From NCBI GenBank assembly GCA_013398275.1, contig VZSE01013243.1, positions 1,360,658 through 1,424,657 of the forward strand: a DNA stretch of 64,000 nucleotides. Direction: 5' to 3'. This stretch comes from Promerops cafer (Eukaryota; Chordata; Aves; Passeriformes; Nectariniidae). How positions within the stretch are numbered: position 1 is the stretch's first letter; each line of letters opens with the position of its first letter. This document shows positions 13,761 through 25,200 of the stretch, piece after piece. The position numbers were made by a program, and so were the translations under genes. Below the pieces are notes generated by a model. The model saw only the letters and a list, made by a program, of their open reading frames with translations. It did no database searches and was not told the origin of the DNA.

Positions 13761-13897
13761 TTTAAAAATAGCTTAAATGCAAATGACCAAAACTTGTTAT
13801 CAAAGTCAGATGACTTGAGTAGTTTACCCAGAAGCCAAAATTGCCAGAGTCGTTGTAAAGCTTCAGGATATCAAGGCATTCTGTGTTTCCCAGTGCA

Positions 13898-14200
13898 AGC
13901 GAAACGTGGACATTCTGGAGAGCCCAGTGAAAGACCACTAAAATGATTAAGGGTCTGGGGCAGCTCTCCTGTGAGGAAAGGTTGAGCGAGCTGGGACTGA
14001 CTGTTCAGCCTGTGGAAGGGAAGGCTTAGAGGGGATCTCATCACTGTATAAAAATACCTGAAGAAAGGGTGTAAAGACAGAGTCAGGCGCTTCCTAGTGG
14101 TGCCCAGAGACAAGATCAGAGGCAGGGAACACAAACAGAAACACAGAAGGCTCCATCAGAACATCAGGAAACATTGTTTTATTGTGAGAATGACTGAGGA
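13898..14200 (+). mobile_element. CR1 LINE fragment, ORF2 C-terminal part, 3' end missing
   Basis: The plus strand matches the end of CR1 ORF2: a frame reading like LRGDLITVYKYLKKGCKD (one codon is a stop here), then RFLVVPRDKIRG and HRRLHQNIRKH. This is the conserved block just before the CR1 stop codon. Its wording differs from the copy that follows (it lacks the ATFQYLKGAYRE version), so it belongs to another CR1 subfamily. It carries in-frame stops, so it is dead. The sequence breaks off at about 14200, before the expected HWNRLP-like motif, the 3' UTR and the octamer tail. The next CR1 begins within about 15 bp. No continuation of this element is visible after that CR1 ends. Confidence 0.85.
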
Positions 14201-14277
14201 CTCCACTGTTGGACAGTGTCAGAGCAACTAACATTGTCTACCTAAACTTATGCAAAGTGTCTGACACTGTCCCACAT

Positions 14278-15294
14278 GACATCCTTGTCTCAAAACTGGG
14301 GAGACCTGAATTTGATAAATGGACCACTCAGTGGATAAAGAACTGACTGGATGGCAGCAGACAAGGAGTTGTGGTCAGTGGCTCATTGTCCACACGGAGA
14401 CCAGTGACAAGTGGTGTCATTCAGGGGTCAATACTGGGGCCAACACTGTTCAGTATCTTTGCTGGTGACATGGACAGTAGGATTGAGTGCAGCAAGTTTG
14501 CTGGTGACACCGGGCCATGTGGGGTAGTCGACACATTGGAGGGACGGGACACCATCCAGAGACACTTTGAGAGGCTTGAGAGGCGGGCCGATACAAATCT
14601 GATGAAGTTCAACAAAGTGAAGTGCAAGGCCCTACACCTGGATCATGCCAATGCCAGACACACCTACTGCTTGGGTGGAGGGTTGAGAGCAGCCCTGTGG
14701 AGAGAGACTTGGCAGTGATGGTTGATGAAAAACTCTACATGAGCCAGCAGTGTGCACTTGCCACTCAGAAAGCGTCCTGGGCTGATCCAAAGCAGTGTGG
14801 CCAGCAGGTCAAGGGAGATAATCCTGCCCCTCTGTTCTGCTCTTGTGAGACCCACCCTGGATTGCCCACCCATCTGCATCCAGATGTGGGGTCAACATAA
14901 GAAGGGCATGGAACTGTTGCAGAAAGTCCTAAGGAAGGCCACAAAGTTGATAAGAGGACTGGAGCACCTCCTCTGTGACGATCGGCTGAGAGAGTTGGGG
15001 CTGTTTGTCCTGGAGAAGAGAAGGTTGCACGGAGACCTCAGAGCAACCTTCCAGTATCTGAAGGGGGCCTACAGAGAAGCTACAGGGGGACTTTTCATCA
15101 GGAATTGTAGTGATAGGACAAGGAGTAACAGCCACAAATTGAAAGAGGGGAAATTTAGGTTAGGTATTAGGAAGAAATCTTTCCCTGCAAGGGTGGTGAT
15201 ACACTGGAACAGGTTGCCCAGGCAGGTTGTGGATGCCCCAAGCCTGGCAGTGTTCGAGGCCAGGTTGGATAAGGTCTTGAGCAACCTGGTGTAG
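14278..15294 (+). pseudogene. CR1 ORF2 reverse transcriptase remnant
   Basis: Intact CR1 ORF2 encodes an endonuclease and a reverse transcriptase that copy the element's RNA into the genome; only the C-terminal third of the RT is left here. Recognisable parts, in order, are DILVSKLG (14278 on), the VTSGVIQGSILGP block (an intact element has VPQGS), the catalytic-box region, the NLMKFN block, the RDLAVMVDEKL block, SVASRSREIILPL, IRGLEHL, DDRLRELGL, and HWNRLPRQVVDAPSL near the stop. Damage is clear. There is a TGA at 14344-14346 where Trp is usual. The FADD-type box reads F-A-G-D (14497-14508), which removes a metal-binding Asp. The reading frame shifts once near 14680 and back near 14775. 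The last 180 codons (from 14752) happen to be open. It cannot encode an active enzyme. Confidence 0.92.
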
Positions 15295-15367
15295 TGTGAG
15301 GTGTACCTGCCCATGGCAGGGGGAGTTGGGACTAGATGATCTTTAAAGTCTATTCCAACCCCCTAAC

Positions 15368-15402
15368 ATTCTATTGTTCTATGATTCTATGATATTATGA
15401 TT
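15368..15402 (+). repeat. CR1 3' terminal octamer repeats
   Basis: Imperfect copies of ATTCTATG-like octamers end the CR1 copy. This tail is the hallmark of CR1, which lacks a poly(A) tail, and fixes the 3' end and the orientation. Confidence 0.9.
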
Positions 15403-17363
15403 AAAACTACTTAGCTCTTGATCTTCTCATCTCTGGGGTTAAAATTGATGTTGCATATGGTCACTGAGGAATGATAGGACTGATACCTCTGAATCCCCTG
15501 CTTCCATCCATGGTCAAAGGACTATTCATGGACTGCAAAGACAAAAGGGATCTTTACAGTTCTTTCAGAACAGTCACACAGAGAAATGCAGAGGAAAGCC
15601 CAGCAAACCAGTCTAATACCAGCAATGAGTCCATGAAACAAAGTCCTCTGGGGGCCTGTTCTAGAGGGGGAAGATATGGGGAGTGTCTTGAAAGATTCTG
15701 GCATAAATGAGAAATGCTCCCCTGCATTTATTTACTGACACTCCTTGTTGTGCCACTCCTTGTTTGCAACGTATCCATTTCCTCTTCTGCTTTTGTTGTT
15801 AGCATCCAGTACCACCCTCCACTGAGTCCAAGGATAATGGAAAGGCAAAATAACAGGTTTCTTCATGAGAAAAAATAGTGGAGGTCTGAACAAGAGAGAA
15901 ATGGGAATCCAAATATTTATCCTAATAATTTTTATCAATCCTAACAAGTCATAAGGAAAACTTCTAATCCAGTCTTCCCATTAGAATCTCATTGATCTTT
16001 ATGCTGTCAGTCAGCATAAACCTAATACTGGGTAGGACACATCTGAGACAGAGGTACCAATTTCTAAAGTAGTGACCTCACCTCCTCTTATAAACACTGG
16101 AGTGAAACAAGCACTTTTGGACTCCATTTCATCTTGAAAAGGATGTCCAAAATAATTCAGATTAATCTTATCCTAAAAGTACCTATTTCTTTCCACAATG
16201 CTTGAAGAGAGCTGATGGCAGCCAATGTAGGCAGACACTTACATGAAGACGAATGTCAGACTGTGATGCTGATTTATTTATAAAGACAGTACTAGTCTGA
16301 CCTGATACAAAGGTTGCAGATGAAGTAGATTTTCACTACCATTTGAAATTCTTCTGTTGTTTACAGGCCTCTATGTCAACATAACTAAGAATCAGGCATC
16401 TCAGCAGGAACCTGCCCTCCCAAGCAGGCATCCAGAGGAGGCAGAATGGAAAAAGAAATAGTGACAGCTGCCCCTGCCTTGCTTAGTCTGCTAGAGGACA
16501 TTTTAAGTCTGTTAGAGAGGGATGCCACTAGTTTTTAGCATTGTTGCACTTTAAGCTATAGGGAATTACTGCAATGCCAGGCTCAGAAGATCCCTTGCTA
16601 AACCATTTACTGTGTTTCTTGCAAGGTACTATGATCTTTCTTCAACAGCTGCCTCACCTCTTTAGCAGATTTTCAGGAACTGGTGGGACAGTAGTGGGCA
16701 CTCCTAATCCTGTTATCCAGTAGGATCACAGACCACAGTGAGAGAAAAGTATTACTGAAAATCAATGTTCAGGACCTGGACATTCACCATGCCACAATAA
16801 TTTACAGAGTTGCTATAAAACTGGTAATAAAACAATCCCTGTTTTGCAGCAAGCTCTGTTTCCCCCAAACTGTAAATTTTCTTCTTGACTATGATTTCCA
16901 CAGGAATAAGGGTCATAAGACGTGAGTTTGAGTATCTCTGTGAAATACATGTATTTAAGGATGCTTTCTTCCTCCCCTTACTTGGCTTTTCAGCATTTCT
17001 GAGCACTAATATCCTCAGAGAAAAAAACCAGTGTTGGCTCAGAATAGCTATTTCGGTGCCCTCCAATACCCTTCACCACACCCCAAAGATGCACAGCCCT
17101 TACGAGCACAGAGAGGATCAATCTGAATTTTTACTGAAAGGCAGTCTGCTGGCTCTGGGTGAAAAAAAAATGCAGACTGGCCATCAGAATCAAGCAATAC
17201 TTCTGGGACTGCAGTGAAAACAAAGAAATGGCAAAGCAGAAAACACAGAAACAGCCCTTTCAGGTCAGCCTACAGGCCCCTGCTAAGTAAATCAATTTTG
17301 AGAATGGAAATCTTTTTTACAAGTATATCATCACATATTCAACACAAACACACTTTGAGAAAT

Positions 17364-17410
17364 CTTTTTTTTTTTTCCTCTATTTCCTCTATCTCTTTTT
17401 TTTCTCCTCT
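17364..17410. repeat. Polypyrimidine (T/C) tract
   Basis: T-rich runs are interspersed with CCTC. This is low-complexity DNA and may be a decayed tail of a minus-strand retroposed sequence, but nothing recognisable adjoins it. Confidence 0.75.
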
Positions 17411-18799
17411 ATTCAGAACTACTCCCCACTAAGGACATAATGTCTGCAGTTCTCCAAAAGTCACAGATTTGTCTAAGTATCTTCAATTCATATGTTTGTT
17501 AGAGGCTCACAAAAATCTGTGACATTGAAAGACAGTATGGAAAGATACCATTTCCATAATTGGAAGGATCACAGGAACAGTATCATAGTCATTTCAAAGG
17601 AACAGAACACAAAATAATGGTGTTTGGATATGGGGGTGGGTAGTTCCACATTCATCCATTCTCTTTACACAGCAATAATCAGCATAAGATCAAAACCATA
17701 AAATCCTTCTCTCCTCTACACACCAATAACACATGTCTCATGAATCATTTTTGCAATGTCTGCTGGTCATGTTTAGTTCTGTAATCATTTCCATTTTATT
17801 TTACTTTTTCAAAGCAGGAAACATCTGCTTGTTTCATACATTGGAGTCTATGCATTAAGTCTCCAGGAAAATAAAATTCTAAGCCCCACCAAAGTAAACA
17901 GGAAAAAATACACTGATTTCTCTGAAGTCCAGAACTTCATATCAAATCTTTGGGTTTCAGTTGAATTTTCAAGGTTGAAAGCCTTCTCTGGACTTCTGAA
18001 GACCCAAAACCATAGTCTTCATCCTCAGCCATCAGCTTTCATATGATTTATGCTAAAAGGGCTCACAGCTGCCTCGATTCAGTTTTTAAGTATTCTTCAT
18101 GCAGGTAAATGCAACATGAATCTGAAATCAAAGCTGAATCTGTTTTCAGCGCTAGTTTCTGCTTTTTGTCATTTTTAAAGCACCAAAAAGCATATATACT
18201 CTCTATCCAAAATAAAAAATGTAAGATAATGGCATGCAGAAAAACACCAGCTCTAGGCAAGATATTTTGTTTGGTTTGGTGCTAAGTCTTGGAGTTACAA
18301 CATTATGTCGCTGTTATTTGAGTCTGAGGTACTGGTTCACCTTTTACCTTTGCTCGACCTACCCCCATGTGTTCCCCCCCCTTTTCCTTCCTCTCCTTTA
18401 TACGGATGTATAAAAGCAACCCAGTCCTAATGATATAAAATGTGCTGCTTTATGTGTTATGCCAGCAAGCCTGTGTGGTTTCATTTTCCCTCCAAATATG
18501 GGCAAGCCACCTTTTTTTACATGCACTCTTTTTATAAAAGTGACCATTCTAAAAAAGAAAACATACATTATTGCTTTGAGTTAAACATGTGACAGTATGT
18601 ATTAAAAGCCCGTCTACATTGGAAAGTGCTTTCCTCATGGCATGCAGAAGGAAAATTTTTGTTTTGATTTAATTAAGAAATCATTTACATATTTGTCCTT
18701 ATTTTATATGTTGTTTTTAGTGTACAACAATTTCTTTACTCAGGAGAGGTCTTAATGCTCCTAAATGGTCAGGAAATAAAATTAAATGTTCAAAGATTT

Positions 18800-18812
18800 T
18801 GCCATCTGGTGG
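18800..18812 (-). promoter_or_regulatory. Candidate CTCF binding core
   Basis: The minus strand reads CCACCAGATGGCA, which fits the vertebrate CTCF core CCASYAGRKGGCR at every position. CTCF is an architectural zinc-finger protein that anchors chromatin loops. The flanking bases are AT-rich. Short motifs arise by chance, so occupancy is not shown. Confidence 0.5.
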
Positions 18813-21396
18813 TTGCAGATATCACACTTGTGATGCTGAATTTTTGTTGCCAGACCCAAATGTGCAGAAAGTAATTAAAAGTCTTTACTTTGGTCATGCA
18901 GGAGATGAGAAAAAAAGGCTCAGTGTGCAACATGACAGATGTGAGCTCTTGGAAACATGTGAACTTCAAAGCCTATTATGCAGGGAGATATGGTAAGCAC
19001 TGTGGACTTAATGGAATATTCAGAAAATCTTTTGGATCAGTGCTATAAACATTATGTGCAAAGAAAACCTCACTTTCCTGAGAAAATTTGTTCATACCAG
19101 CTTACTCCAGTACCAACCAAGAAGGCAAAGGATGGAAGAAACCCCTCTCCTCAAAGCACGTACACAAAGCCAAAAACTGGAAATCTGACAAATGTGCACC
19201 TGCAATTTCCCAGGATTCTGCAGAACCAATGTCTTACTAACCTAGAAAATAGGACAACTAGAACCAAGGGGTTCTTTTCTTTTCAACTGTTGATATGTAA
19301 TGCTGTGTTCTAGAGGATGAACATGCCATCTTTTGAAATCCAGTTTGAAAGTCCCTATTTCACTTCCTTCTTGCCCCAAAAGGAAATACTGTGCATGCTG
19401 AACTAAAGCCAGTGCTGCATTTGGAGGTGTCCCATTCCGCTCAATTACGCTACCAGCTTTCTCTGTCACAGCTCTCTAATTCTCATGGAGACTTTGAATT
19501 CTCCATGATTATCCTTCAATCGCATGACCCAACATTCCCAATCTCTGATGTGTTTGTCATGGCAATATGATTAATCTTTGCATAAAGCACATAAGACACA
19601 TTATTAATGGAAAGAGGATCATCAGCCTCCCCGTCAGCTTTCTTACAAAATTTTTTTCTGACACAAACATCTTCTTGGCACTTCCTTGTTCTCATGAAAG
19701 AGCAGAATAAACTCAGTGGATGATATTCAAGTGGCATTTACTCCAGTGGTCTCTGTGGTGGGCTTTACATTTTCACATTACAGTTGCTGTCTGCATAAAT
19801 ATTTTAATTGCACCAATATTTACATAAGAATACAAGAAACAGCAGCATCCCTCTTTCCTGAGAGTTACCAGCTCATAGAGAGTACGTGACTGACAGCACA
19901 TAGCAAACACTACTTTATCCTGTGCCTGTTGATGTGCCTCTCCTCAAGCCCTTAGCGCTGCTGCACAGCCACAAACCACAGACTATAGTGAGAAGGCAAA
20001 CATCATCCTGAATTTCTCACAGACACTTAGCAAACTGCAGACATTATTTACTCCTGCTAGAGTGGGAAATCACAGGCACTTGGCGCTAAGGAACTGAAAG
20101 CAAGTTCAGTGACAAACAAAGGAGACTGTAGTGAAAGGGGCATACAGAAAGAGGGCTATGTATCCATTTCAGAGCTGGGGTCTGTTGCTCTCAGTAGCAG
20201 CTCCTATGCTGCATATGCATGAACTCATTTCTGAAACTATAAGTGAAAATTAACTAAAAGGAACAACTTTAAACAATGCCACAGGCAGTTTCTGACTGCT
20301 AGCAAGCTGTCACCAGGCTCGCTGATGCTGGTCTCGCAAGACTGTGTTTCAGACAGCCATTATGCTGCACTGGTGGGAAATTCCAGGTTAATATTGCTCT
20401 GAGACACACGGTCCTACCAGCCAACTCACTCTGAACTTCTGTACAAAATATACATGGAGACTGGTCAGTGGAGAGGCCAGGCATGTTCTGTCCTGTTGCA
20501 CAGAGGTGTTTAAGGAGCTTGCACGACTCGCCAAAATGAGATGCTTGGAGACTGCACAAGTTTAGGATATTTGCCATCAACAAGGATCCTAAGACCTTTC
20601 AAGAGTGATGCAAACTCTGAAGCCTTTGTTGACAGTTAGACATTTCTGGGCACTGTGGTTCACACATCTGCTTCCAGGGGTAAGCCGGGCATGCTGAGTT
20701 CATCTTACTTTAACACATAAGGAGAACTTCTACACTGCAGAGTGCACACATGCTTTGAGATCAAAGAACTACAGGCTGACAATCCAGCTCCTACTGTTTC
20801 TTCTTTCTACAATCTTCTCTGGCTAGTTTTGACCATCTGTAATTTTTTTTTGAAAAACACCATTAAATTTACTTTATTAAACATATTTATTAAAAAATCC
20901 TTTTTTTGCCTTCTACTTTCCTGCCTAATTTTCTCTGTTAGTCGAATTTTGAAGCACTAGTCCTTCAGCTGGCAGTTTTTTATTATAGTTACATAGACAC
21001 TGTAATTTGAAAGGCCAGGAAATTCCTCTTATTCACAGTATAATGTTTGCTGTCATGGAACTATACATTATTAATATAATAAGAATAAGCAAACATGACA
21101 CTGCAGGAAAATTGGCACAACATCAGTTAAAGTACACAGTAAAGGTTGTCCTTTACAGAATGTTTAGGCTGGTAAAGGGCACTGGCAGAGTGGATCTACC
21201 AGACAAGTGCCTGAGGGCCCATCCTCTCATTCCACCAATCTCCTCAGAAGATGTTGTGACTGTCCAGGGTTACCACTTACTCTCTCTTTTAGCCACTCCT
21301 GAAAATAATGTTTAAACTATAACTGAGGAGAAACATCTTTTTCCAGCCAATCAATAACTTTCCCTCTTCATCATTTCCATCAGAAGCATTACATGC

Positions 21397-21433
21397 TTCT
21401 TTTTCTGCTGCTTCTGCTACTTCTGTTATTTCT
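21397..21433. repeat. TTCTGC/TTCTGT-rich imperfect repeat
   Basis: Several TTCTG-containing hexa- to nonamers follow each other. It is simple-sequence-like with no other signal. Confidence 0.55.
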
Positions 21434-22158
21434 GGAGTATTCCCACTATGTCTTGCCAGTCTCTGACATTGCCATCAAAGAAACCCAGCAAGGATACGAG
21501 TATATATAAGTACCTCAATGAATTAAGGCTATTCTACTCTGTTCTAACTAAAAATATAAATAAAAAATATTTACACCAGGATAAGTCCAAAAAATTCTAC
21601 GAAATTCACAAGATTCAGATAACTGCAAGAGTGGATCACAGAAAAAGCAGAAACTAGACCAGAAAGGCCTCATCTGATCGCTATGCCTAAGTAAGCAATT
21701 CCCTCAGGATACCCTGAAGTGTATTTTATACACTTGATAAATGTCTGCCTGTCCATATTTATGTGTGTTGCAACTAAGGCTAGTAGAACTATAATGTCAC
21801 TCTTCCACAGAAAATAAATAGACTACAAGCAAACTCTGATGAAAAATATACGTGTTGTTTATCTACATGAATATGTAGATAATATGTGTAAAATTATAAG
21901 TATGAAATGTGCAAATAATTGTTCTTGCAAGAGAACTGGCTCAATATGGAGATCCAACAGCCTGGCCCAACCAGCAAGCCAGCCACAATCAGGAACAACT
22001 GAAAGCCATGGAGGGCAACACCCTAGGTTTGGGGATATTGTTTTAAGTTAGGGAGGGTTAAAGTTAGTTTCCAAAGGATCCTGGAGTTATTACGTTAATT
22101 TGAATTACATTGCCCATTGCTATTGGTTAGATTGTTTCTAGAATGTTCTGTAGTTGAG

Positions 22159-22166
22159 CATATAAG
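22159..22166 (+). promoter_or_regulatory. Putative TATA box of the second LTR
   Basis: CATATAAG lies about 120 bp upstream of the AATAAA signal and directly before a pyrimidine-rich stretch, as expected for an LTR promoter. Activity is unknown. Confidence 0.5.
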
Positions 22167-22248
22167 TTGTGCTCTCCCCCTGTTTGGGTTCTTAGTGCCT
22201 GGCCCCATTCAAGCGTGTTCCTGCTACCGTCACAGATTTAGAAGATAC

Positions 22249-22298
22249 AGTAAAGGACCCTCAGCCTAAAAAAGCCTAATAAAGGATTCTCAGCCTAA
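22249..22298 (+). repeat. Duplicated poly(A)-signal module
   Basis: AGTAAAGGACCCTCAGCCTAA (22249-22269, listed here as one 21-base unit with AGTAAA first) recurs with three changes at 22278-22298, where it begins AATAAA. The second copy carries the canonical signal. Confidence 0.75.
22278..22283 (+). terminator. Poly(A) signal of the second LTR
   Basis: Canonical AATAAA occurs in the expected R-region position, about 115 bp after the TATA-like box. Confidence 0.6.
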
Positions 22299-25200
22299 GA
22301 CCCATCACCTGCTCTCTTCTTCCACCGCCGACCCCTCCGCTGTAGCTACCTCTCCTCTTCCTCCAGCAGAGGCGACAGCTCGCTGCATGAATCCCTCCCT
22401 TTTCTTTGTTTCACCCACCCTCAACGGCCTGATTCAGAAGTGTTGGGGTGTGCCTAACTTCGGTGTTCTGAAAAGCTCTCTTGAAAGTAAATGCTGACTT
22501 GAGGATCTTGGCAGAGGCCTGAATTACAAGAGAAGTTGATCTTTCTAAGAGGACATATTTTCAAACAGTTTCTGTCTTGTTTTTTCAGCACCCTCTAAGC
22601 CATGGTATCACAATGCAGTATTATATAAGTTCAGGAAGCAAAGATTTCTTGTTAGAGCAAGCCTGCACACCACTGGTTATAATGGGATTTTAACTCAAAT
22701 ATTTTGTCTAGAACTACTGGATTATGACAATAATGATAATGCTGTTAATGGCAGTGAGGACAGTGACAATGTGACAGTTTCCATTGACCTTTACAGATAA
22801 TGTAAAACTACAAAAGGGCATTGTAAATGTTATGCCTTCAACATCTTTATCTACAGCTGAAACCAGGCTAAAGGAATAAAACTATTTTTATATAATTATG
22901 CAAATACTAAAGTCTTTCCATCAACACATAGATAGAAAACTGATTTCATTATCCCTTGATGAGGTCAGTTGGGTAATTTGGGGTTAACCAAGGTGGTAAG
23001 TTTCTTCTATCAGTAGAAATTTTAATTGCAGACTGAATAATTACAAAACCATCACTACCAAAAATGCAAAACAGGCTTCTTAGAAAAGGTCCCTCAGTTT
23101 TGCACTTCATTTTTGCACAGTCCCTTACTAGTTAATTGGTTGGGTGGAATTTTAGATGGTTGGGATTTTTAGGATTTTTTCCAAATGAGAGGATAAACTT
23201 AAAAGTAATTTATTTTAATTTTATGTAGTTCTTCCAGACATCTAATTAGAAAATTATTAATTCCCACTGAAGACCTTCAAAATTATAACGATAGCTTCTC
23301 TTAAACAACATATGGATAAGTATGTTTTCAAGGAGATCAAAAGACGGGAAAGAGAAGAGTTGTAGTTCATAAAACTAGGATGGGTTATTCACACTTGAAG
23401 GGAATAAATTTTGCAGTGAAAAACAGAATGTGAGACAAAATGACTTTGCAGGAAGATCAACTACTACAGACAGAGTAGACATGGAATTCATCCATCATTT
23501 CTTCCCTGAAGAGGGTAATTCAGCTGGAAGCATCCAGTCCCCTACAGTCATGCCTATCAGATGAATCAGTTTAAAAATTAAGTGCATGGATAAAAAGGAA
23601 TGGCATGTAAATCAATTACATAAAGAAATCCCTTTGACAAGGGAATGAGAAAACAGTGGTTTTTTCACTGAACTGAGAGAAAGGTTGAGGTAATTATTTT
23701 TGGTAAATTGTCCCAAAAGTTCTGCCAAACAAGATGGTTTGACTGAAATATTTAATCTGCAATGAGAAAATTTTGTAGTAATTTAAAGGAGGGTATGGAC
23801 CTGAAATGCCACTTTTACCTTTGGGCATGAAATATAAATGAATAAACATTTCATCCTGCATAGCATTTTTGCAGGCTCACATGCTACTCCTGTGAATATC
23901 TTCTTCATTCATTTGATACATCCACATTTTGTTGCAAACCACAAGGTTAGAATCTGTGTAATCTGCTAAATTTCGATCTATTAATAGAAGCCCATGCTAT
24001 GTATACTTAAAAACACTTAAGCTGTTTAGTTAAACTAAATGAGAGTTTAATTTATTGATCAGCAAAGGATTGCTAGATAAGAGTTTATGATGATACAGTA
24101 TTGCCCTGATTTTTCATTATAAGACTTGTTACCAAAGCTAAATATTTGAGATGCTTATAAAATTTTTCTACTCCTGCTGGAATATGTTATACCATTATAA
24201 ATAAATCCTCTGATCATGAATAGAGCTAAGAAGCTGCTACGCATATTGACATGGCAAAAATATGTATCGCCAGGAATTACCATCTTACCTAATTCAAGAT
24301 GGAAAGATTCCAGGGAATTCCAGGAAAGGATGACATTAGTGCAGGTGAAGCTGCTGGACAAAGCTTCAGAGGGTAGGAGAAGATAGTCTGAAGAGATATT
24401 AAATAAATTAGACAGAGAAGCAGAAAAATCTCTTTCAGAAGACAAATTTCAAAGCAGTTCTAAGAATACACTGATTAAAGTGCTGCAAGGTGGTTATACA
24501 ATATTGATACAAGTTTTAGTTTAAAAACCAATTAGGTGATATTTTTTACTAGATAATGGCTAATCTAAACCATAAACCAATATAACGGCAGATTTTAGTC
24601 ACCAAAATAATACAAATGCTAAGAATAGAAACAATAAAATTATTGTTCTTGGTCATGACAACTATTTAAAGTTCTCCAGATTCCTTTATTTACTGTTTTT
24701 TAAGTGAGATTTGGGGTCTAACAACAATTATTCAGTAATGTTTTGGAGCATTTCCCTAAAATAAAACTCAGAGCTAATGAGCACTAGGCATCACCATCTT
24801 ATAGGACCTAGATAGACATAACAACATTGAGTAGGCTAATAATTTCTCTTTTGCTGCTCCTCTGGTCTCAAGATTAGCAATAGACAGGTCCTCACCACAC
24901 CTAAAATGAAAAGATCGCAGTAAGATTTTGTCTGAAAGTCAGTTCTTTCTGTGTAATCCTTTTGCTCTACAGTTTGCCTAAAAAAAAGACTTGAATGAGA
25001 ATGACTCATTATGGATACCTTCAATTAATACTAGAATCATTTGCAGAGGGCACAGATATATTGGAAGGTTATTTCATGTAATGGAAAGAAATGCCTCTGC
25101 CACTTCCAAAGCAGGCTATTGCAGTTCAGTCACATGCAGAGATAGAGGAGCATTTCCTTTCTTAGACCTCTACTTTTAGACTGTTCACAAGCAGAAGATT

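Larger units (their letters stand above)
3831..13897. other. Unique AT-rich non-coding DNA between LTR and CR1
   Basis: No recognisable gene, RNA gene or transposon was found in about 10 kb. Visible structure is limited to two small direct duplications (4212-4253 and 5393-5431), one perfect palindrome (6049-6069), two TA microsatellites (8490-8522 and 12976-13015) and AAT/GTT-rich low-complexity stretches. The open frames are all under about 100 codons with no domain signature. Confidence 0.7.
14208..15402 (+). mobile_element. CR1 LINE, 5'-truncated, with 3' tail
   Basis: This is a 5'-truncated chicken-repeat-1 non-LTR retrotransposon on the plus strand. It starts inside the reverse-transcriptase domain of ORF2, near the block that encodes a SKAFDTVSHDIL-like motif in intact copies (here LCKVSDTVPHDIL). 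It runs through the ORF2 stop at 15292-15294, a roughly 75-bp 3' UTR with the usual GATGATCTTTAAAG-like block, and ends in ATTCTATG-type octamers at about 15370-15395. 5' truncation is normal for CR1 because reverse transcription starts at the 3' end. The coding part is broken (see the pseudogene entry). It lies directly behind a second CR1 fragment in the same orientation. Confidence 0.93.
15403..21935. other. Unique AT-rich non-coding DNA
   Basis: No gene or transposon is recognised. A pyrimidine-rich block lies at 17364-17410. A C-rich then TATA-containing stretch lies at 18350-18416. A CTCF-like core lies at 18800-18812. A TTCTGC-rich stretch lies near 21397-21433. Open frames up to about 110 codons (for example 16885-17217 and 18978-19313) show no domain or homologue I recognise. 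Confidence 0.7.
21936..22387 (+). mobile_element. LTR-like retroelement block, probably a solo avian LTR
   Basis: The block reads like a retroviral LTR in the plus direction. A U3-like part is followed by a TATA-type box (22159-22166), a pyrimidine-rich start region with CTCTCCCCCTG, an AATAAA signal (22278-22283), and a GC-richer U5-like end with GCGACAGCTCGCTGCA. The last CA at 22387 is a plausible LTR end. From memory the stretch around CATATAAGTTGTGCTCTCCC resembles LTRs common in passerine birds. The 5' boundary is uncertain (somewhere in 21920-21960), no target-site duplication was found, and no retroviral coding sequence adjoins it. The poly(A)-signal region is duplicated (separate entry). 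The GC-richer segment 22388-22500 may be unique DNA or an extension of the element. Confidence 0.65.

Noticed and set aside
14752..15294. 180-codon frame as an independent gene
   Set aside because: It is the C-terminal end of CR1 ORF2 after the second frameshift; its first codons are out-of-frame relative to the CR1 protein.
18409..18416. TATAAAAG after a pyrimidine-rich tract as a host promoter
   Set aside because: The box is good, but no exon, CpG-rich region or LTR context follows, and TATA-like octamers are common in AT-rich DNA.
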